Shown piece after piece: positions 1 through 6,312 of a DNA stretch of 8,944 bases. This DNA is from Nanobdellota archaeon (GTDB taxonomy: Archaea > Nanobdellota > Nanobdellia > Parvarchaeales > Parvarchaeaceae). Made by a program: the position numbers and the translations under genes. The notes below the pieces were generated by a model. That model searched no databases, had not been told where the DNA came from, and worked only from the letters and a program-made list of their open reading frames with translations. The stretch's first letter is position 1; every line of letters starts with the position of its first letter. The stretch covers positions 1-8,944 of the forward strand of contig JAKATQ010000040.1 in the NCBI GenBank assembly GCA_021818665.1, read 5' to 3'.

Positions 1-2
1 CG

Positions 3-1982
3 AACACTACGGCGTCCACCACGTACAAGAACGCCACAGCCTCCGTCTACACAGCCATCTTCAACACCTCCGGCAACCAGAACTACACCTCCAACTCCGT
101 CCGTCTCGTCCGCCGGCTCTACAAGGCACTGCCTTTAATGACGTTAACAGCTTCTCTGGCTAACTTCACATATAATGGTATAAAGGAGAACTTTTCCGCG
201 GGCATACTTACTGTATCCAAGCAGCTATACGCATCGCTTTTTATAAACGGTCTAAAGAAAGGCACCACAAATCTTTCGACCCATTACGCCAACGCCACAG
301 CCTCCGTCTACACAGCCATCTTCAACACCTCCGGCAACCAGAACTACACTGCCAATTCCATAAAGGATGTAAGGGATTTACAGCAAGCGCAACCTGACAT
401 CAGTATATCTGCTTCAATTGGTAATTTTACGTATAACGGAACAATCGAAAGGTTCTCATTTTCTTTTTCGTCCATCAACAATCAATTAAGCGGGGAAACG
501 TTCTCCGTGAACGGCATACCGCAGATCAGCTCATATTCGAATGCCACCGCCGGCACGTATAAAGCAGAAGCTAACGTAAGCGGAGATATAAATTATACGA
601 ACGCACAACTGGTCCTTTACAGAAAGATAAGCCAAGTCACACCAAACATTTCTATGTCCGCGTCTATACAGGGAAATTATCCGTTTAATAACACCGCAGA
701 CAAACTAACCTTTAGTATCGTGGCTTTCTCCAGCCAGCTGCTAGCGTCACTATATTTTAATGGCTCTTTACTGTCGACATTTAGGCACAACTATACATAC
801 TCTATAAACAGCAGCAATCTTTTCGTGTTTTATGTGGCAACGCCTGGAGACATAAACTATTCAGCAATAAACAAGTCGTTTTCTGTAGACCTTAGAAAAC
901 CGGGATCCGTAATAATAATCCAGCCACCACAGAGTAAGTTTTCAACTGAAAATATAACTGTAGTAGAACTTAATGGTACCATAGCTACGATAGTGCTTTC
1001 CACACAAAAAATAAACAATTATACCCTGGAAATGGTCCTCGACAGGATAGTCCCGAGCGCTAACATAACGCTCCCGATAAACCTCTCTAACAGCATAATG
1101 GACAAGTTTTCCTTCTCAAGTGACGCCTATGTCAAGAACCCGGAATTTATAGTCAGCTTCCCCGCCAATCTTTACTGCTTTGGCTCAGTCATCCAAAATC
1201 CCGTTACGTTCGTCCAGATAAACGAATCGTTCAACTCTACCGCATATATAAACTCAGCCACGTATAACTTCATTTTGAACGTACATAACATATCAAATAA
1301 ACTGAAGTATCCGATAGCTACAAACAACGTTATACTCTACAAGTGCAACACCTCTTTGAAGCAGTGGTCGCCGGTCAAAACATTTTTGGACGGCATAAAA
1401 AACGGCAATGCACTGTATTCTGGAGTCTCGACGACTTTTTCTAATTACGCGCTGGACGTCCCACCGCAGCAATATAATCTAACCACGTTTACGGAGAACG
1501 GACTACCTGCAGGACGCATATGGAACATAACCTATGTAGGGATAACAGAAGAGAATGTAAGCCCTAGCGTGATAGTATTCAATGCACCGATAGGCTCGCA
1601 TCAATTTTATGCGTATTCTTTGTCAAATTCTACAACCACCAATACGTCTTATTGTACGACAACATTCGCGCCGCAGACCACCGGCATTGCCATCGCCGCC
1701 GGCTCGGCGGTACGGATAAATTACGCAGGGAGCACCGTTTGCAGGCAACTCACGGTAATCCAGCAAACGATAGGTTTTACACTGTCAACTCAAGATTATG
1801 AAATAATAACATACGCTGCCTTGGCTGCGATAGCCGTTATAATCGGCATTTTTATATACAATCGCGTTAATAAACGGCCTCCCAGGAAAAGACAGGAAAA
1901 ACCCAAGAGTGTACCTGGCCGCATAGAATACCCATTTCTTCTGAATGTACCTAAGCGGGAGGGAAAACGTGGAAATGAATGA
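3..1982 (+). CDS. Surface (S-layer/adhesin-like) repeat protein anchored by a C-terminal membrane helix; 5' end outside the window
   Basis: The frame is open from base 3, so the ATG at 138 is internal and about 659 residues of a longer protein are visible. Layout: tandem Ig-like/beta-sandwich repeats of 83-87 residues (bases 3-899) ending in GNQNYT or GDINYT/S; a middle region (about 900-1470) whose end (WSPVKT, then FSNYALDV) resembles the PGF-pre-PGF domain of archaeal surface proteins; a TFTENGLPAGRIWNITYVG unit (about 1485-1740) of the archaeal FTESGLPSGTxW type; then one hydrophobic helix (about 1806-1862) followed by RVNKRPPRKRQEK, a typical inside-facing basic tail. N-x-S/T sequons are very frequent, which suggests a glycosylated extracellular part. 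Four cysteines lie outside the repeats. The signal peptide, if any, is upstream and unseen. The stop overlaps the next gene's start. Role is inferred: cell-envelope structure or adhesion. Confidence is high for a surface protein and low for its exact job. Confidence 0.85.
   Translation, partial: NTTASTTYKNATASVYTAIFNTSGNQNYTSNSVRLVRRLYKALPLMTLTASLANFTYNGIKENFSAGILTVSKQLYASLFINGLKKGTTNLSTHYANATASVYTAIFNTSGNQNYTANSIKDVRDLQQAQPDISISASIGNFTYNGTIERFSFSFSSINNQLSGETFSVNGIPQISSYSNATAGTYKAEANVSGDINYTNAQLVLYRKISQVTPNISMSASIQGNYPFNNTADKLTFSIVAFSSQLLASLYFNGSLLSTFRHNYTYSINSSNLFVFYVATPGDINYSAINKSFSVDLRKPGSVIIIQPPQSKFSTENITVVELNGTIATIVLSTQKINNYTLEMVLDRIVPSANITLPINLSNSIMDKFSFSSDAYVKNPEFIVSFPANLYCFGSVIQNPVTFVQINESFNSTAYINSATYNFILNVHNISNKLKYPIATNNVILYKCNTSLKQWSPVKTFLDGIKNGNALYSGVSTTFSNYALDVPPQQYNLTTFTENGLPAGRIWNITYVGITEENVSPSVIVFNAPIGSHQFYAYSLSNSTTTNTSYCTTTFAPQTTGIAIAAGSAVRINYAGSTVCRQLTVIQQTIGFTLSTQDYEIITYAALAAIAVIIGIFIYNRVNKRPPRKRQEKPKSVPGRIEYPFLLNVPKREGKRGNE
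30..88 (+). repeat. 59-base exact direct repeat, copy 1
   Basis: This stretch is identical base for base to 291-349, at an offset of 261 bases (exactly 87 codons, in frame). It encodes NATASVYTAIFNTSGNQNYT. The identity stops abruptly at base 29 on the left and at 89-90 on the right. Confidence 0.95.
132..899 (+). repeat. Tandem Ig-like protein repeats, three full units
   Basis: Three full units follow a partial one that begins before the window: bases 132-392 (87 codons), 393-641 (83) and 642-899 (86). Each opens with a P-x-hydrophobic stretch (PLMTLTAS, PDISISAS, PNISMSAS), continues through a FTYNG-like or YPFNN strand, and closes with a TYKAEANVSGDINYT-like strand. At the protein level the later units have diverged clearly. 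Units one and two are partly identical in DNA (see the 59-base repeat). Boundaries are by eye and depend on where the domain is taken to begin. Confidence 0.75.
291..349 (+). repeat. 59-base exact direct repeat, copy 2
   Basis: Second copy of the 30-88 repeat, inside the following protein repeat unit. The 150 bases before it (about 138-285) are AT-rich and use different codons from the first copy's surroundings. The copy therefore looks transplanted into a diverged unit, as gene conversion or unequal recombination would produce. Confidence 0.95.
1957..1963 (+). promoter_or_regulatory. Shine-Dalgarno-like site for the AlaX-like gene
   Basis: GGGAGGG lies inside the last codons of the surface-protein gene. 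It is 11 bases before the ATG at 1975 and 5 bases before an in-frame GTG at 1969. The spacing fits the GTG better, so the true start could be either one. Confidence 0.5.
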
Positions 1983-2868
1983 GACCGCAGGGGCGAGACT
2001 GCATTCGAGTGAGCACATATTCGTCGGTGCCCTCCAGAAGGCCGGTGTGAAGGTCACTGTCATCAAAGCCGACACGTTCAGACAGGACGGGAAAGGAGTG
2101 CTAAGCATAAAAGAAAATATAGCTTTCTCAGACCTGGAAAAGGCGGAAGCGCTCGCTAATAAGGAAATCCAAAAAGGACTATTGGTATCCGAAAAACGCT
2201 TCTCGGATATGGCGTCTGCCTTGAGAGCATTCCCAAAGGCCCGGATAAACAAGGAGCGCCTAGACCCCGACAAAGAGATACGGATAGTGGCCATAGGAGA
2301 ATTCGACGTTTCGGCGTGCAAAAACCCCCACGTAAAGACGACTAAAGACATAGGGCCGTTTTGCATCACGAAAGTCTCGCATCCGGGAGGCTCGACAGAA
2401 ATCGAGTTTAACGCGGGTCAGGCTGCAGTAGAGCATCTTATCAGAATGAATTCCATGGTCGTAAAAGCCGCGCTGGAAAACAAATTTGACCCTGCCAACT
2501 TATACTCAAGATTCGAGGAGCTTAAAACCAGACAGGCGCGCAACGAAGCGGCGTCGGAAGAACTTTTTTATCGGCTCATGGAGAACGCCAGACACCCGGT
2601 CCTTGAGGTCTCGGAGGCCGAGCCGAAATACTTCATGGGCGCTCTAAAGCGCTTCATAGAAGCGCATCCAGACAGATACATAATAATCGTTTCTAAACGG
2701 CAGGTAGTCGGAATGGGCGGCGTGAACAAAGCGGCTGAAATAGGCAACCTGGGAAAAACGCTCAGGGAAGAAGGGGCTTTTGCGGGAGACGCGCAGCCGG
2801 ATTACTTCAACGGCAAGATAATCGATGAAGGCAAGCTAAGGCAAATACTGAAACGTTTCGTGTATTAG
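1975..2868 (+). CDS. alaX: Alanyl-tRNA editing protein, AlaX-L-like (free-standing AlaRS editing domain plus a DHHA1-like tail)
   Basis: About 297 residues. The N-terminal part matches the editing domain shared by AlaRS, ThrRS and AlaX: HSSEH at residues 10-14 is the HxxxH zinc pair and C115-KNP-H119-V is the CxxxH pair (CGGTHV in most AlaRS), followed by IGPFCITKVSHPGGSTEIEF, the usual IGxFKI...RIE strand. All four predicted zinc ligands are present. Known AlaX proteins hydrolyse Ser- or Gly-tRNA(Ala). Residues about 165-215 look helical. The last 80 (YIIIVSK...AQPDYFNGK...KLRQILKRF) resemble the DHHA1 domain but lack its GGRGGGRP glycine run. There is no aminoacylation domain, so this is not AlaRS itself. 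HxxxH only ten residues from the start matches small AlaX proteins. The start overlaps the upstream stop by 8 bases (ATG 1975; GTG 1969 and ATG 1945 are alternatives), which suggests coupled translation. Confidence 0.82.
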   Translation: MNETAGARLHSSEHIFVGALQKAGVKVTVIKADTFRQDGKGVLSIKENIAFSDLEKAEALANKEIQKGLLVSEKRFSDMASALRAFPKARINKERLDPDKEIRIVAIGEFDVSACKNPHVKTTKDIGPFCITKVSHPGGSTEIEFNAGQAAVEHLIRMNSMVVKAALENKFDPANLYSRFEELKTRQARNEAASEELFYRLMENARHPVLEVSEAEPKYFMGALKRFIEAHPDRYIIIVSKRQVVGMGGVNKAAEIGNLGKTLREEGAFAGDAQPDYFNGKIIDEGKLRQILKRFVY

Positions 2869-4148
2869 GGTCTAAGCCTTTCCGGAGTGCGGGGCAAAAG
2901 GGTCGCCTCCGCTACGTTCTCGAGGTTCAGGATCTGTTTTACTATCCGTTCCAGGCCGGTGCCGGAGCCGCCGTGCGGCGGCACGCCGTATCTGAAAAAA
3001 TCCAGGTAGAAAGCGAATTTTTCCGGGTCGAGACCCTTCTCCACGGTCTGTTTTATGAGTATGTCATGTCTGTGCTCTCTTTGGGCGAGGGTGGTTATTT
3101 CTAGACCTTTGAATATAAGATCCGCGCGATACGTCACCGACTTGTCCCCTTCTTTCCTCATGTGGTAGAACTGCGCAACGGACCAAGGGAATTCCGTAAG
3201 GAAAAAAAGGTCGCTGGAATATTTCTCTTTGACGAATCTGCCGAGCATACGCTCACCTTCTGGGTCTATATCTCCATCCGCATCAAGATGCTTGCCGTAA
3301 CTTTCCAGTATCTTGCTCGCCTCCCGCATGGTGATCCTAGGGAACGGCACCTTTGGTTCTTCTATCGCAATGCCGAAGACCTCAAGGTCACGTTTGTTGT
3401 GGGCGCCAACATCCCTGTAAACGTTCAACATCATGCGCTCCATCACGTCCATCACGTCCTCGTAAGATTTTATGAAGCTCATTTCTATGTCGACGCTGGT
3501 GTATTCACATAGGTGCCTGCTGGTGTGGTGCGGTTCGGCTCTGAACACCGGCCCTATCTCGAAAACCCTCTCAAATCCGGCCGCCATCATCATCTGTTTG
3601 TAAAACTGCGGGGATTGCGCAAGATATGCGGTCTTGTCGAAGTACACCACGGGGAAGACATTGGCGCCGCCTTCCGTGGCCTGCGACACGATTTTCGATG
3701 TGTGTATGCGTCTGAACCCCTCTGCCTCGAAAAACCTGGAAATGCTATTGGAGACCGTGCTCTCGACCTTGAAGACGGCCGAAACCTGCGGTTTGCGCAG
3801 ACTAAGGAAACGATAATCGAGGTCCTTATCTAAAGAAGACTCTACATTTTTGTTGAGGTTCAATGGTACAGGCTGCTCCGCTTCCGTCACGATGGACAGT
3901 CTCTCGGGGATTATCTCATAGCCGTTCTGTGCTTTAGGGTTGCTCCTTTTTTCTCCCTTTACCTCTATAACCGATTCGTTCCGAAGTAGTTTGGCGATTT
4001 CGAAGATATCTGGGGATTTATCTTTAAGAATGGTGACCTGGTAGGTGCCGTCTATATCCCTCACGTTAAGGAAAATCAGGCCGCCGAGATTTCTTATATT
4101 CTCTGTCCATCCCTTAAGTACGATGTCTTTCCCGTGCTCGGTTATCAT
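2865..4148 (-). CDS. aspS: Aspartate--tRNA ligase (archaeal/eukaryotic-type class IIb)
   Basis: 427 residues, the usual length for archaeal AspRS. It activates aspartate with ATP and charges tRNA(Asp) in the cytoplasm. An OB-fold anticodon-binding domain occupies residues about 9-90 ([22 protein letters not shown]). The class II catalytic core follows: the [13 protein letters not shown] loop at 155-167, QSPQFYKQ at 178-185, motif 2 at 202-223 ([15 protein letters not shown], then SVDIEM), [15 protein letters not shown] at 348-362, and motif 3 at 393-404 ([12 protein letters not shown]). AEPHHT in motif 2 fits AspRS (AEEHNT) rather than AsnRS (AEKSRT). Two positions differ from what I remember of the family: L354 where GAQREH is common, and GSGTGLER for GFGLGLER. 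Whether it also charges tRNA(Asn) cannot be settled here. The stop overlaps that of the convergent AlaX-like gene by four bases. The start is the ATG complementary to 4146-4148, which gives a normal N-terminus. Confidence 0.96.
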   Translation of the reverse strand: MITEHGKDIVLKGWTENIRNLGGLIFLNVRDIDGTYQVTILKDKSPDIFEIAKLLRNESVIEVKGEKRSNPKAQNGYEIIPERLSIVTEAEQPVPLNLNKNVESSLDKDLDYRFLSLRKPQVSAVFKVESTVSNSISRFFEAEGFRRIHTSKIVSQATEGGANVFPVVYFDKTAYLAQSPQFYKQMMMAAGFERVFEIGPVFRAEPHHTSRHLCEYTSVDIEMSFIKSYEDVMDVMERMMLNVYRDVGAHNKRDLEVFGIAIEEPKVPFPRITMREASKILESYGKHLDADGDIDPEGERMLGRFVKEKYSSDLFFLTEFPWSVAQFYHMRKEGDKSVTYRADLIFKGLEITTLAQREHRHDILIKQTVEKGLDPEKFAFYLDFFRYGVPPHGGSGTGLERIVKQILNLENVAEATLLPRTPERLRP

Positions 4149-4182
4149 ATCACTATTTTAACTGCGTCCTGGGCTTTATGTC

Positions 4183-4190
4183 TTTAATAT
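4183..4190. promoter_or_regulatory. Weak TATA-like element between aspS and the ABC operon
   Basis: TTTAATAT reads as ATATTAAA on the other strand. Its centre (about 4187) lies about 38 bases from the aspS ATG and about 37 from the ATG at 4224. With archaeal TATA-to-start spacing of about 26 it could give leaders of about 11 bases in either direction. Confidence 0.3.
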
Positions 4191-4208
4191 CAAATTTGAC
4201 ACGGTCTA

Positions 4209-4220
4209 TTTATATATAAA
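4209..4220. promoter_or_regulatory. TATA box of the divergent promoter region
   Basis: TTTATATATAAA is the best TATA match in the 75 bases between aspS and the ABC operon, and it is an exact palindrome, so it can work both ways. Rightward, transcription would start near 4240, on the second in-frame ATG (4239) of the ATPase gene, giving a leaderless message. Leftward it would start near 4188, leaving a leader of about 39 bases before aspS. Confidence 0.5.
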
Positions 4221-4223
4221 ACC

Positions 4224-5195
4224 ATGGCTATTTTCGTTATGCAAAGGCGCTTACACGCAAGCGACGGCAAATCCGTTCGTGAAAAAGGGCGATTCATCAT
4301 AAATGCTGAAGGACTTGTAAAACACTATGGCAGCATAAAGGCCGTCGACGGCATAAGCATCAAAATAAGAAAAGGAGAGGTTTACAGTCTGCTCGGTCCC
4401 AACGGCGCCGGCAAGACCACCACTGTGGAGATGTTAGAAGGCCTAAGGAAGCCGGATCACGGTCGGATAAACGTGCTCGGCCTGGATCCGTTCGCAGACG
4501 CGGACGTTCTGCACAGGAGGGAAGGGATAATCCCGCAGGGATTCAATTTTATAGAGAAAATAACCGCAAAAGAGGCGATAGGATACTACGCTACACTCTT
4601 TGGCGTAAAGAACAGGGCAAAAGAGCTCCTGGAACTCACAAACCTTACTGACGTGGCCGACGTAAACTTTATGGACTTGTCTGGCGGTCAAAAGCAGAAG
4701 GTCGGACTCTGCTTGGCCCTATCCAACGACCCCGAAATACTATTCTTGGACGAGCCTACGGTCGGCTTAGACCCGCAGGCCAGGAGAAACATACAGGACG
4801 TGATACGCAGACTGAAGTCAGAAAAAAGGACGATAATCCTGACCACGCACTATCTCGAGGAAGCCGAGGAGCTCGCAGACAGAGTCGCTATAATAAATCA
4901 CGGCAAGATAATGGCGGAAGGGACCCCGCAGGAGATAATAAGAGAGTACGGAGACGGCATGAAGCTCTCGGTATCCGCGGCACCCGTGCTAGCGAAGGCA
5001 TTCGATGGCAGAAAAGGCATGAGTGCAAGATACGACTCCGGCAGGGTGATAGTGGCTCTAGAATCCGATGCCAAGATATCCAAGGCGATAAGGATAATCG
5101 AAAACAGCGGACAAGAATGGAGCAACCTAAAGCTGAACAATGAAACGCTAGAAGACGTCTTTCTCAGCCTTGTAGGCAAGAAGGAGAAAGAATGA
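4224..5195 (+). CDS. ABC-2-type exporter, ATP-binding subunit (DrrA/NatA/CcmA-like)
   Basis: 323 residues from ATG 4224, or 318 from ATG 4239. One nucleotide-binding domain with all motifs intact: Walker A GPNGAGKTT (58-66), Q-loop Q105, signature LSGGQ (152-156), Walker B ILFLDEPT (172-179, catalytic E177) and H-loop H209 in LTTHYLEEAEELADR. After the core come about 80 residues ending in ETLEDVFLSLVGKKEKE, as in drug, sodium or polysaccharide ABC-2 exporters of this family (DUF4162-like tail). It should power the membrane partner encoded one base downstream, from the cytoplasmic face. The substrate cannot be read from the sequence. The domain proper begins near residue 26 (INAEGLVKHYGS), so the first 20-25 residues are an extra segment with no start codon closer to the domain. 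Position relative to the TATA box favours 4239; the longer form is given as the outer bound. Confidence 0.93.
   Translation: MAIFVMQRRLHASDGKSVREKGRFIINAEGLVKHYGSIKAVDGISIKIRKGEVYSLLGPNGAGKTTTVEMLEGLRKPDHGRINVLGLDPFADADVLHRREGIIPQGFNFIEKITAKEAIGYYATLFGVKNRAKELLELTNLTDVADVNFMDLSGGQKQKVGLCLALSNDPEILFLDEPTVGLDPQARRNIQDVIRRLKSEKRTIILTTHYLEEAEELADRVAIINHGKIMAEGTPQEIIREYGDGMKLSVSAAPVLAKAFDGRKGMSARYDSGRVIVALESDAKISKAIRIIENSGQEWSNLKLNNETLEDVFLSLVGKKEKE
5183..5186 (+). promoter_or_regulatory. Shine-Dalgarno site for the ABC permease
   Basis: GGAG, within AAGGAGAAAG in the last codons of the ATPase gene, lies 10 bases before the permease ATG at 5197. It supports that start and coupled translation of the pair. 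Confidence 0.55.
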
Positions 5196-5196
5196 T

Positions 5197-6288
5197 ATGA
5201 AGCTAAAGAACATAAGGGCCGATTTCGTGGTGTACGCCAGAAACTTCCTAAGAACAAGATCATCCATATTCTTCGCGTTGTTGTTCCCGGTAATATTCCT
5301 ACTCGTTTTCGGTGCGATATTCTCGGGCAACCAGAGCAAGATACCGGTTTACGTGCAGAACTTGGACAATGGATCACCCCTAGCTTCAAGCTTCATGACC
5401 GCGGTGAACTCTAGCGGTGTGCTAAGCGTCGTGAATGTGCCACAGAACGTGAACATAAAAGATTACATAAGCCAGAATTCGATAAGCACCGCGCTGGTGA
5501 TCCCGCAGGCATTTTCAGAGGACATAGCATCGCATCAGAAGGTCAATATATCTTTTTATTACAATCCGGCGCAATCCACATCGCAGGAGGCTGAGCAGGC
5601 AATAGCGTTTGTAGTACAGGATTTTAATTTCAGGCTCGACAATGCGACGCCGCTCGTGCTGACGTCGACAAACACCGTTTCCTCCTCCGGCACACAGTAC
5701 ATAGACTATCTCGTTCCCGGCCTCATAGGGCTGTCCATACTGACATCAGGGGTGTTCTCACTGACATATCTCGTAAACAACTACAGAAAAGAGAAGATAT
5801 TCCGCCAACTGTCGCTGACGCCGCTTACACGGGGAGAGTGGCTGGTGTCGAAGTTCGTATGGAACCTCATCATCGCACTGATATCGGTTTTCCTGATGAT
5901 AACAGTCGGCGACCTCGTATTCGGCGCCAATGTATCCTTTAACTTGCTGATCCTGCCGATAATATTCTTTGGGGTGTTCGGGTTCGTGTCTCTAGGCATA
6001 ATCGCAGGGGCGATATCTAAGAGCGAAGAGACGGCCTCGGTGATAGGCAACATAATAACGTTCCCCATGATGTTCCTTTCAGGCACGTTTTTCCCGGTGG
6101 CCCTTATGCCGGTATACCTGCAGGAGTTCGCCAGGTTCCTCCCGCTGTACTATGTCATAGACGGCATGAACTCAGTGACTTTGTTCTCGAATATGGGCTC
6201 GTACGTTGTCGATTTGGCCGTTACAGCCGCCATATCTATAGCGTTCTTTATGATAGCGCTAAAGGTGTTTTCCTGGAGAGAAAGGTAA
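5197..6288 (+). CDS. ABC-2-type exporter, permease subunit
   Basis: 363 residues. One membrane helix near the N-terminus (about 24-42, IFFALLFPVIFLLVFGAIF) is followed by an external domain of about 125 residues (about 45-168). A bundle of five helices then comes at about 172-193, 222-243, 249-272, 283-305 and 337-358. This is the 1+5 layout of the ABC2_membrane family (DrrB, YhgE- or Nod-like). Family signatures are visible: RKEKIFRQLSLTPLTRGEWLVSKF before helix 3 (198-221), and FPMMFLSGTFFPVALMP (289-305) followed by FARFLPLYYVIDGMNSV. It forms the membrane channel of the exporter powered by the upstream ATPase, probably two permeases with two ATPases. Only one base separates the two genes, so they form one operon. 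The substrate is unknown: drugs, lipid-linked sugars or envelope components are all possible. The start is supported by a GGAG site. Confidence 0.92.
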   Translation: MKLKNIRADFVVYARNFLRTRSSIFFALLFPVIFLLVFGAIFSGNQSKIPVYVQNLDNGSPLASSFMTAVNSSGVLSVVNVPQNVNIKDYISQNSISTALVIPQAFSEDIASHQKVNISFYYNPAQSTSQEAEQAIAFVVQDFNFRLDNATPLVLTSTNTVSSSGTQYIDYLVPGLIGLSILTSGVFSLTYLVNNYRKEKIFRQLSLTPLTRGEWLVSKFVWNLIIALISVFLMITVGDLVFGANVSFNLLILPIIFFGVFGFVSLGIIAGAISKSEETASVIGNIITFPMMFLSGTFFPVALMPVYLQEFARFLPLYYVIDGMNSVTLFSNMGSYVVDLAVTAAISIAFFMIALKVFSWRER

Positions 6289-6300
6289 CTTTTATTTTTA
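6289..6300 (+). terminator. T-rich termination tract after the exporter operon
   Basis: CTTTTATTTTTA directly follows the permease stop codon and lies in the 24 bases before the end of the convergent FKBP gene. Archaeal RNA polymerase commonly stops at T runs without a hairpin. The tract fits that, but it is short. Confidence 0.4.
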
Positions 6301-6312
6301 GAAAAGTCGGCT

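Noticed and set aside
1785..2369. Open frame of 194 codons on the minus strand
   Set aside because: It lies opposite the surface-protein end and the AlaX-like gene. Its product has low-complexity Ser/Phe/Leu composition with no motif, whereas the plus strand has clear zinc and domain motifs.
3162..3833. Plus-strand open frames of 116, 106 and 60 codons
   Set aside because: All are antisense to the aspS catalytic core, whose motifs 2 and 3 are intact. The His- and Arg-rich products are shadows.
4443..5389. Minus-strand open frames opposite the ABC ATPase and permease start
   Set aside because: The plus strand encodes Walker A, signature, Walker B and H-loop in order. The opposite products have no motif and no promoter.
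5781..6086. Minus-strand 101-codon frame opposite the permease
   Set aside because: It is antisense to conserved ABC-2 permease segments and has no ribosome site or recognisable content.
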